This document shows positions 55,859-64,000 of a stretch of 64,000 nucleotides of DNA, in pieces. The notes beneath the pieces are model-generated. The model saw only the letters and a program-made list of their open reading frames with translations. It made no database searches and was not told where the DNA came from. A program made the position numbers and the translations under genes. Position 1 is the first letter of the stretch. Every line of letters begins with the position of its first letter. This DNA is from Bryoerythrophyllum caledonicum (taxonomy: Eukaryota > Streptophyta > Bryopsida > Pottiales > Pottiaceae): contig OZ020524.1 in NCBI GenBank assembly GCA_963971425.1, positions 15,069,845 to 15,133,844 of the forward strand, written 5' to 3'.

Positions 55859-58800
55859 AACCGACAAGGAGTACCTAGGAGAATTACTATTATGCCCAGA
55901 AGGTGTTCCTCAGAAGGTTCTTCCATTTGAGGAACTCATTCCAGTTCCGGACAAGTTCAAGCAGATGTCCTCCCCAAATATTTGGAATGAAGTAATCACT
56001 TTCCGATACTTGCAACGATTTGGAGTTATGGATAGTATAACAAAGTTGAGGGGCTCCAGTAGCTGGGCATTCATCGAGGAGAACCGCTTTCCTGGACAAG
56101 GAACAAAGACGGAGAAAGTTTTTATTTTCAAGATGTCCGAGGTTGGTCCTGGATGCGGGGTTGATTTAGTAAAGCAAATGCACCCTAGAGGCGATTTGGA
56201 AGAGGCGTGGATGATGTTTGACCACGTGAAACGCGTCAAGGAGTGGACCACCATGGCTTGTCATGTTTACGATTTGACATTCTGCCGTGTTATGACAGTT
56301 GTTGTGTGCGATATGCAGTCATAGGACGTTGATGCCCAACAAATTTTCTGGAAGAGTCTCAATAATGTTGCAAAGAGGCATGGTATCTCTGACCCAAATT
56401 TTAAAGGATTCATGGTGGACAGCGCTCAGTCAAATTGGAATGCGGTGCGTATTTTGTACGGTTCGGGCGACCTTGCAGTGCCAGTGGACAATCGCGAGAG
56501 GACTTGTCTATTTCATTGGATGCAATCACTCGAAAAGTACACTAAGGCAGACATTACGGCCGACCTTCAGGACCAACATTGTCGTCTCTGCAAGCACCAC
56601 AAGGACTCCATCTCTTTGGAAGATGCCCAAAGTCGATATTTGGCAATCCGAGAATGGTGGTTGTCTTTTGGTGCCGCAACAGAGGAGGCACTTCCAAGAC
56701 TTGACTTGTGGCTTGCATTCTGGCATTTCATATACCGGCAATGGGGCGGATTCATGCAGCTAGTAAGTTCCTTTAGAATCATATTTCTTTATATATCTTT
56801 ATTCTAAAAAGTGTTGATGGGCTTTAGCAGTGTACATTGCTTTGTACTCAGTTATTTCATTTTACATTCTACAGTACTAAAACCCGCGTTGTTAATTCCT
56901 TTCACCAAATTCTAGTAGTGTGCGTGGCAACGTCAGTCTTACAATCTATTCTATACAAAATGAAACCTTTTCATTATTTGTTGCCGGTATGTTTACATTC
57001 ACAATTCATTATTTTTTATTGATTGTTTTTCGTATTTCCCGGTTTTTTCCATCTTCTTTCCATTTCTTTTGGTTTTTTTCCCTTTCATTTTTTAAAAAAA
57101 ATTTCTTTTCTTTTGAGCACTTCTTGTTCCTCCAGGTTTTTCTCTATCCTTAGTATAGGACGCCGATATCGGCTGCCCTCCCACAGTAATACAATTGGAG
57201 TAGTCTGTTCTAGGAACTGAACGTAGCCGACATTGCCTGCTCACATGAGCAACGAAGTGCTTGTCATTCATTCGTATCCGCGACGAAGGTGTTTGTTCTT
57301 CACCAGTCTCGAGGCGTTGTCGCCATTGCCCTCTGCTGAACCACGTCTTCCCTTGCACTGTTGTTATCACTTTGAGTCTTTGAGTGCATTTCGAACTCCA
57401 GTTGCCAAATCATGCCTACTGAATCTTTCTCATTGCAGGATCTATCCGACGTCGAACTTACGGAAATGCCTTTGTGTAATTTGGCCGAGAGAATCCACAG
57501 CAAATGGCTGCAACAGTCTAGCAAAAGACAGAACGATCTCTATGTCGCCACCGTTGATGACATGGTCCGCAAATTCATGCAGGTTATTGCCTAATATTAG
57601 TTTCATAAGGGTGAAAGCCCGAAAATGGGCCTGACAAGGAGGAACTCCGACTCCGTAATGCCCATCGAACCGCTCAGCGCATTGGAAATACTACAGTTCT
57701 TCAAGCAACTTTCACCACAATGTCGGGTGCAAAAAAACTTTGCACACGAGATCCTCACCTAGAAGGTGAAGAAGAATGGAACGTTTCGTTGAAACGGAAA
57801 GCAGACCTTCTTCCAGGCTCTGAATTTGATTTCCACCGCCCTGACAAGATTAGTGTCTCCCGTCCACGACTTAGGAGACAAAAGAACGATCCAAAGATTG
57901 TTGATCTCACAGCTAACGACTTTGATTTGTAGTCTGAAATGAGGCCTGCTCCAGTTGAGGTTCATTTGTCTAAGACTCCGGCTACTTTGCCTCATGTGCA
58001 ACATGTTAAATCAGTTCAGGAGACTGTTTGCGACGAGAGGCAGTGGCACATCGTAAGGCTTCCGAAGACCTCAGGAAAAGCTTGCTCTGCCATGCATGGC
58101 AGAAAGAGATGTGTTACAAATATTGTGCAGAGCGGGCCACCTACGGCTGCTCCAACCTATAGTGGCCTCATGGACAATTACAAGAAGACCAGAATTGCAA
58201 AGACGATATCCATCGTTGTGTCTACAGCCCTCGACGACCGTGGGTTGTTTCTAAACCCCCTGTCCCAGACGTATGGCTGGTGAAGATGGGCACTAATCTT
58301 AGCAAGTCGGAGATATTTGCTCTCGAGTGTGGCGGCTTCAGACTTGCAGAGCGAGTTAAGATGTCTCCTCACAAGTTGTTTGGCGAAGGCGATTCCGTGG
58401 ACCTCGCGAACTACCCTCTTCCTCCCAATCCTTCGGACCACCCAACTACAAGATTCGGAAAGCCCATCCGCAGGAATCTTAAAACTCCTACTACTAAACA
58501 CCACAACAGTTGTGCCTCTGCACTATTGGTAGCTACGAAGATCTGTGATATCTTTATGGTACCGCCTCCTGCTCTTGGCTGCATAATTACTTTACAGTCT
58601 AGTAGCATTTCCAAGGTTTCACGGTATATGTTGACAATTGGTCAGTTCCCATCATGTGATTGTCCATCCTTCACAGAGATGTCGAAGAAGTCACTAGGTA
58701 ATCGTGGTGCTTGGACCTACTGCAAGCACCTCTACTACATCTTTACCATAGTATGTGGATTCGACCAGGACCTAGATGTTTTCATGCACGCTCCTAGTTT

Positions 58801-58861
58801 CACTTGGAATGAGATAAAACGAGTCTTTCAGATTCTGCTTCTAAAACACTACGGTGCTTAA
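55836..58861 (+). pseudogene. Mutator-like transposase with SWIM zinc finger, inactive
   Basis: The N-terminal part (from about 55860) reads on one frame to 56762. It includes VVVCDMQS, an in-frame TAG at 56322, then GFMVDSAQSNWNAVRILYGS and ERTCLFHWMQSLEKYTK. The two Asp and the C..H arrangement fit the catalytic core of MULE transposases. A proper intron follows (GTAAGT at 56763, acceptor ending 57438), and the frame resumes with DLSDVELTEMPLCNLAERIH. Stops appear from about 57593 on. The C-terminal frame 58280-58861 holds a SWIM finger (CDC ... CKH, in FPSCDCPSFTEM and AWTYCKHLYYIF), a DNA-binding module typical of MULE and FAR1-type proteins. Multiple stops and a frame change make it non-functional. 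A domesticated gene is unlikely. Confidence 0.7.
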
Positions 58862-59510
58862 ATATGTTTTTCATCCATTTGCCTATTTTATTTTATTAAT
58901 ATGAAAATTGTGGTGAGACTAAAGGGCCACCTGAATATTTTATTTATGTGCAGTTTCTTCTATTTCACATGGAAATGACGTGAAGATGGTTGTTTAATGC
59001 ACGTAGGTTCTACACTTGTCGAGTTGTTTTGGGTTTTGGTATTAGGCTCTCTGCACCTCTCAACCATCACTGTCACACCCTCTAACACTCAGATGCCCTA
59101 AGCCGATCTCCTTCACACTTCCCCTAAACCGTAGTTCTATCGTAAACTCACTCTTTCAAACTCCTACACCATCACCCTCTACCTCTCTGTGCCCCTTACC
59201 ATTTCCTCATACGGGGCCCTTATCTATACCAGACATTGTCCCTCCATAAGAGTCTTTCTCAGGTCATTTTTCTTTATCCACCTCAATTTTGTGCCCGCAA
59301 CCAACTTTCCGTCCGCTCTCTATCTCCACACATTCTATTATATTTCTCCTTTATCTTCTTAGCCATAGAAATCATATCTTCTCATTATTGGACAACCTTA
59401 TCACCATGGTCATAGGCCTTCTTCTTGTTGACTAGCACCTTTTTTTCACGTGAAGTCCATCTATTATTTAAGAATATTTTGACATGCCCAATGTTTAAGC
59501 CACCTAATCC
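58862..59510. other. Noncoding right part of the large transposon
   Basis: A T/C-rich stretch between the transposase end and the right inverted repeat. No gene, RNA or repeat was recognised. Confidence 0.4.
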
Positions 59511-59676
59511 ACGGTAATAGGACCTTAGAATTACTACATTTAGTATTTTATTCTTGTTACAAAAATCACAAACTTTTACTTTTTCTACATAAGCTTATCT
59601 TTTTTGCACTCTACGCTCGCAAACCAAGGCTCACCGCTCTCCGCTCGCGACTCTACGCTCGCAAAATAGCCTCGTC
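59511..59676 (-). repeat. Right terminal inverted repeat of the large transposon
   Basis: 166 bp, the reverse-complement partner of 51469-51631. It contains a duplicated GCGAGCG-TAGAGT-type motif absent from the left copy. Confidence 0.6.
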
Positions 59677-59716
59677 CGTTTCCCCCCCCTAAGCGCGCAC
59701 CTGGAGCCTTTCAGCC

Positions 59717-60095
59717 ACTTTGGGCCCTCAAATAGAGCACTTAGGGCCCAAGTTGAGCGACTTAGGCCCCAAAGTAGAGCGCTTGGGACCCTAGTTGAGC
59801 GACTTGGGGCACTAGTTGAACGACTTGGAGCCCCCAAGTACATCACTTGGTGCCCCAAGTAAAGCACTTGGGGCCCCCAAGTAGAGCATTTGGGACCTTC
59901 AGTGAACGACTTGGAGCCCCCAAGTAGATCACTTAGGCCCCCCAGTTGAGTCACTTGGGGCCCTCAAGTACAGTGCTTGGAGCCTCTGTTGAGCCACTGG
60001 AGGCCCCCTAGTAAAGCACTTAGGGCCTTAGTTGAGCGACTTAGGGCCTCCAAGTAGATCACTTGGGTCTCCAATTGAGTCACTTGGGGCAATTG
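59717..60095 (+). repeat. Short-unit minisatellite (ACTTGGGGCCC type)
   Basis: About 17 copies of a roughly 22-base unit alternate between two forms, TTGAGCGACTTGGGGCCC and AAGTAGAGCACTTGGGGCCC. It begins 40 bases outside the right inverted repeat of the large transposon. Translations across it are Ser/Thr-rich repeats without meaning. Confidence 0.85.
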
Positions 60096-60279
60096 TTGAG
60101 CTCTAGTTGACCCTTGTAGACCAATAATATTAAACCTCCCCTAAATTTTAAAGGACAAACATATAGAGTAGACCGTCCTTTGGATGATGAGGTTCTAAGA
60201 ACAACTTTGAAGCTATACACTCGGCACCATGTTGACTGTAAGCAAGCACAACAACTATATTCACAAGGCAAACCCGAGC

Positions 60280-61240
60280 TAAAGCCCAATATCAACGCAC
60301 ACATGCATGGCTTTTGAAGAATGAAAAAGTATCGGTGACCCCTCCATGTGTGCCTCGGATCCAAGGGCCTCTCATAGGGGTCTCAAGTGTTTTTCAAATA
60401 CCAATTTTCATAGCGCAACTCGGGCAACTTGAACTCATGCACACAAGCATCACAACAAGAACGTGCATGTATTTTGAAGAATAAGAAAGTACCATTGACC
60501 CCTCCAGGTGTGCCTCAGATCCGAGGGCCTCTCAAAAGGGTCTCAAGTGTCTTGTAAATATTAACTAAAAGTGTGAAACTTGAGCAACTTCAACTCATAT
60601 AAACTATAATCACAACGTCAACATGCATGCATTTTGAAGAATGAAAAAGTACCATTGATCCCTCCAAGTGTGCCTCGGATCCGAGGGCCTCTCAAAGGGG
60701 TTACAAGTGGGCAACTTCAGCTCATGCAAACAAACATCACATGTATGAATTTGCAAAAATCCTATTGTACCAGCTACACTTTAGGTGAGCCTCGGATATG
60801 AGGGCCTCTCACAAGGGTCACCGATACTTTTCAAATTGCACAATACTTGTTCAAATCATGAGCACAAACTAGCTCAAACTCTGAATCACGATTAAAATGC
60901 ACGAGGATGATGACAAAGAGTTGAGGACGTTCTTGAAAATGCTAAAATATAAAAGTACCAGTGACCCTTCTAGGTAAACCTCGGATCCACGTGCCTCTCA
61001 CAAGGGCCACTGGTACTTTTCAAATTGCACAATACTTGTTCAAATCATGAGCACAACCCACTCAAACTCTAGATCACGATCAAAAGCACAAGGCTAATGG
61101 CGAGGACGTTCTTCATAGTTTAAAAATATAAAAGTACTAGTGACTCCTCCAAGTGAGCCTCGGATTCGAAGGCCTCTCACTAGGGTCACCGGAACTTTTC
61201 AAATTGCGCGATACTTGTTCATATCATGAGCACAGACAAA
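60280..61240 (+). repeat. Satellite-like array, six units of about 160-190 bp
   Basis: Each unit carries AAAGTACCAGTGACCCCTCC, then GTGCCTCGGATCCGAGGGCC, then TCTCACAAGGGTCACCGG or similar. Unit landmarks (GCCTCGGAT) fall near 60351, 60511, 60671, 60787, 60978 and 61159. One unit is short (116 bp). GGATCCGAGGGCC includes a partly self-complementary core. Two more units lie at 62690-62970. Confidence 0.85.
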
Positions 61241-61333
61241 TCTTGACCTCTCTAGCTTCACCTTTTAATCCATTGCGATTCATTAATCTTTTAGAAGAGT
61301 TCAGTTTAACTCTGATCAACATTTTGTCCGCAG

Positions 61334-61644
61334 ATGGACGAGTTGGCGTACTTCACACCAGGGATGCTCATTCTTGGTATAGAGGGAGCATTGTCTGAAA
61401 AAGCTAAAGAGTATCTGGACCTTGTTAAGGAGGTATACAAGTCGTTGTTGAAATATTAGTTCCAAGTTGACATGTATTATAGAAGTTGGTATCGCTTTTA
61501 TTTTTATGACCTCATGATCGTGGCGTCTTTTTATTCTATCGAATGATTTCTTGCGATTTGATTCTGCAGCTTGGTAGGACATGCTTCAACATGTATAGTT
61601 CAACAAAGTCAAAGCTGGCTGGAGAAAATTACAACTTTGGTGGG
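61334..61644 (+). pseudogene. Two exons of class I alpha-1,2-mannosidase (GH47)
   Basis: Exon 61334-61432 encodes MDELAYFTPGMLILGIEGAL, then SEKAKEYLDLVKE. Exon 61570-61644 encodes LGRTCFNMYSSTKSKLAGEN, then YNFGG. Both are in phase with proper AG and GT borders, and they match consecutive internal segments of plant Golgi mannosidase I (MNS1/2 type, N-glycan trimming). The preceding and following catalytic exons are not found, so this is a genomic fragment of the gene, fairly young because both exons are still open. It sits inside the satellite array. Confidence 0.7.
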
Positions 61645-62689
61645 GTGAGTCTTGGCTTCTGACCACATTTTTTTTGTGATAATGTGCTTGTTTTTCTAAA
61701 TATGGCTTCTTTTGTGAGTAAGTTGTATATATTGTGGTTGCACTGCGTATAACACCGAGGCTAATCAATCAATTACTGTCTTGGAAGGAATAGAGAATGG
61801 AAGTTGGAGTAGCATAGAACATCATGAGACCAAAAACTATAGAGTCGCTCATGTATTTGTGGCGCATGACTAGTGTTCAGTAGTACCGGGACTGGGAATG
61901 GGACATATTTCAAGCCTTCAAAACTCAAACGAGGACTCCTTCTGGCTATATTGGCTGAAAAGATGTAAAAAGATCTCGACATCCATTTTGTCTCTTCTTC
62001 ATTTAGAACCTTTGATGCATTACAAATTTCCATGGAGGTTCATCAAGTCTTTGCAGGTCTTTTGTTGTGTACAATATGGTTATAAGTTATTTTGTAACTA
62101 TTACCTTACATCATCTTTGTTTTTCAAGGCTTGAGGGTGTCTTCTCCCTTAATCAAATTCTAATGTTGGAAAAATTGTGACCACCTGCACTTTCACCATT
62201 CCTCCACGTTTTTTCAAGGAGGTTTATGATGTGAAGTAGACAAGTAAAAATGAAATTTACACTCTTTGTTGCATAGATCTAGAGGAGAGTGGAATCCAAA
62301 CTGGCACAATTACTTTGTGCTTGAGTAGTCAAAACATGTGAAAAGAATGACATGATGCAGAGTCGCGGTAGGCGCACCTGTCGCCGAAGTTCATCTAATA
62401 GTTGTGCGCGTCGTAATTCATCCACTCTACTTCGGGCGTGGACACCCAAGGCCGCAGGTACTACGACCTCACCTTGCGCACCAGCTGCTTCTAGTACGGC
62501 GGCTTCACGTACAACTCCTTGTTCACGTCAACCTACCACTTCCTGTCCGTGATTCGCACTTCCACAGTCGTCGTCGTTTTTGTCCTCCTCTTCACCATAA
62601 CAAAAGAAAATCAACGCATACACAGATCTCAACCTCTCCAACAGCACCTTCGAATCCGCCGGATCTTCTGTGCTCAAGCGCGCAAACAT
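61645..62689. other. Unassigned insert between satellite units
   Basis: No supported gene. 62400-62570 is GC-richer and reads like decayed coding sequence (for example GVDTQGRRYYDLTLRTSCF near 62435-62490) that I do not recognise. Confidence 0.35.
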
Positions 62690-62970
62690 CACATGTAGGA
62701 ATTTGCAAAAATCCTATTGTACCAGCTACCCTCCAAGTGAGCCTCGGATCCGAGGGCCTCTCATAGGGGTCTCCGGTACTTTTCAAATTGCACAATACTT
62801 GTTCATATCACAAGCACAGACTAGCTCAAACTCTGGATCACGATAAAAAAACACAAGGATGATGACGAGGACAATCTTGATAATGCAAAAATATAAAAGT
62901 ACTAGTGACTCCTCTAGGTGAGCCTTGGATCCGAGGGCCTCTCATAGGGGTCACCGATACTTTTCAATTC
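62690..62970 (+). repeat. Two further units of the 160-190-bp satellite
   Basis: Units with GCCTCGGAT / GCCTTGGAT near 62739 and 62921. Their lead-in (TTGCAAAAATCCTATTGTAC) matches 60745-60765, showing that they belong to the same array as 60280-61240. Confidence 0.85.
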
Positions 62971-63106
62971 TACAATTACTTGTATATGCGGCTCTTCAAC
63001 AATTTACACTACTACCTTGAGCTTCGGTGGTTGACAAAACCAAAGCTAGTATATGCAATGTCTGGTCTGGACGAGGTGTTTGATAATTTAAGCTGCAGAT
63101 TATTTG

Positions 63107-63825
63107 TCACCCCATCGTACTCAATCCACATCTGCAAGTCACAATATCTTGGTGCGATAACAAGATGTTGATCGCACTCTGGTTTCTAACATAACCAAAA
63201 CAATTGAATTCAACATCTGAGATGGTGCTTCCCACATCCAATCCCAGATGCCCTGCCTGGGTCATATTAGGATCAATGTTATTGCTCACCTAGCTATCGA
63301 GCTCCATTGCAATCACCGTTGCGTCTATCCGATTCGGAAGAAATATACTAAAGATGTCGAAGCTTCCGGAGGATTTGCCTGTATGGTTGTTCGAGCTTGA
63401 CATCATGAAGGTCAAGTCGTCGCCTTGTCTCCACTTATTATTTATGTTGTTGTCCGATGCGTTGTAGACCTTGGGCTCCTCTCGAAAGGTGAAGTTGGTG
63501 TTGAAGGATGCCACAGTCTTTGTTGCTAGGTCCTTCATGCGCACGGGTGTTGTGTAGTAGGCGACGCGTATTAATGCTTGCGCTTGTCCGAGTGCAGGAC
63601 ACGTCTACATCGATCAGGATCAGCGTCTAGTTGTCGGCGTCGAACTTGCATTGCTCTAGGCACATGAATTTGTGGAGTAGGCATGATGAAGTTGCCGTCA
63701 ACTCCGCCAAAGATGAAGCCACATGCGAGGATGATGAGCAGGAACACATGATGATGCCCTTGTATGGTCATCGTTGCTAACTTCTCAATTTTGAATCCAA
63801 AGTCTGGCCTGCTACCATTCTTCAT
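63107..63825 (-). pseudogene. L-type (legume) lectin-like gene, decayed and truncated
   Basis: The minus strand begins with a signal-peptide-like hydrophobic stretch (HHVFLLIILACGFIFGGVDG). After a frame change it continues with ALIRVAYYTTPVRMKDLATK, then TVASFNTNFTFRE, GDDLTFMMSS and ATVIAMELDS. A further piece reads NMTQAGHLGLDVGSTIS. The order (A-Y-x-PV, VASF-x-T-x-F-x-F, GD-x-L-x-F, VxAxExD, then H-x-GxDVxS) is that of legume-lectin domains, secreted or receptor-kinase-linked carbohydrate binders. The reading frame is not continuous, and the 3' half is missing or runs into satellite DNA. A multi-exon gene with undetected introns is a weaker alternative. Confidence 0.6.
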
Positions 63826-64000
63826 CTGCAGTTCTTCCCAAGGTTTTTGAATAATTAGACGTGAATAACAATACTAGCCATGCAAACAAACACAAATTTC
63901 GTTTTCAAATTGCCCGGATCATATATCATTCAACATAGGAGTATTGAGTCCAACAACATACACTACTCCGTACATGGAATGAGACATCGTGCCTTGGCTT
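63826..64000. other. Window end, nothing recognised
   Basis: AT-rich sequence upstream of the lectin-like gene on its strand. No promoter motif can be assigned. Confidence 0.3.

Larger units (their letters stand above)
51469..59676 (+). mobile_element. Large Mutator-like DNA transposon (about 8.2 kb), decayed
   Basis: Inverted repeats at 51469-51631 and 59511-59676 align inward with gaps. Shared blocks in order are GAGG..GCTATTTTGCGAGCG, GAGCCTTGGTT(C/T)GCGAGC, GCAAAAA and GGTCCTATAGCCGTG / GGTCCTATTACCGTG. Between them lie a SWIM-finger transposase on + (about 55836-58861), decayed coding sequence on - (54005-52680), and a central foldback of tandem repeats (about 54375-55495). A flanking target duplication was not identified, so the exact outer ends are uncertain. 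Confidence 0.6.

Noticed and set aside
58178-58504. Minus-strand open frame inside the transposase region
   Set aside because: It overlaps the plus-strand transposase C-terminal frame, whose SWIM finger is recognisable. The minus frame has no features.
60280-62970. CRISPR-like array
   Set aside because: The repeat units are 160-190 bp with related sequence throughout and no unique spacers, in a plant nuclear genome. It is satellite DNA.

Overview
The window is nuclear DNA from a land plant, almost certainly a moss. The decisive evidence is a 28-exon minus-strand gene (22735-35676) whose splice sites join a complete exocyst subunit SEC10 in frame to a proline-rich FH1 and an FH2 formin domain. 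That SEC10-formin fusion (For1F) is known from mosses. Introns are short with GT..AG ends, intergenic DNA is AT-rich, and telo-box motifs (AAACCCTAA) sit near gene starts.

Layout. 1-1143: intergenic. 1144-2610 (+): five-exon gene for a small basic, probably nucleolar protein. 2611-11570: repeat-rich DNA with piggyBac-like MITEs bounded by TTAA. 12374-13672 (+): three-exon F-box protein with a TATA box at 11574. About 14043-14309: an unrecognised short gene or fragment. 15634-17716 (-): six-exon VPS24/CHMP3 (ESCRT-III). 17780-22700: AT-rich DNA with a Tourist-like and a piggyBac-like MITE. 22735-35676 (-): the SEC10-formin fusion. 36394-37530: two 385-bp MITEs just upstream of the fusion gene. 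37531-42500: mostly unrecognised, with one 133-aa ORF, a broken retroelement gag/ORF1-like stretch and a CTT microsatellite. 42500-44900: pieces of host genes lying side by side (plastid glucose-6-phosphate isomerase, one exon of ribosomal protein eL15, and an intact single-exon BORCS6-like ORF). 45280-51400: AT-rich repeats with nested MITEs.

51469-59676 looks like one large Mutator-like DNA transposon. It has about 165-bp inverted ends, a decayed SWIM-finger transposase on +, a decayed second reading frame on -, and between them a roughly 1.1-kb foldback built of about 63-bp repeats. 59700-62970 holds two satellite-like arrays, the second interrupted by two exons of a class I alpha-mannosidase. 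The window ends in a decayed L-type lectin gene on -.

Functional themes. SEC10-formin links exocyst tethering of secretory vesicles to actin assembly. VPS24 works in multivesicular-body sorting, and the BORCS6-like protein belongs to a family that positions lysosomes or endosomes. Their closeness here is probably chance. All exon models were derived by eye from splice sites, reading phase and family alignment, with no transcript or database evidence.
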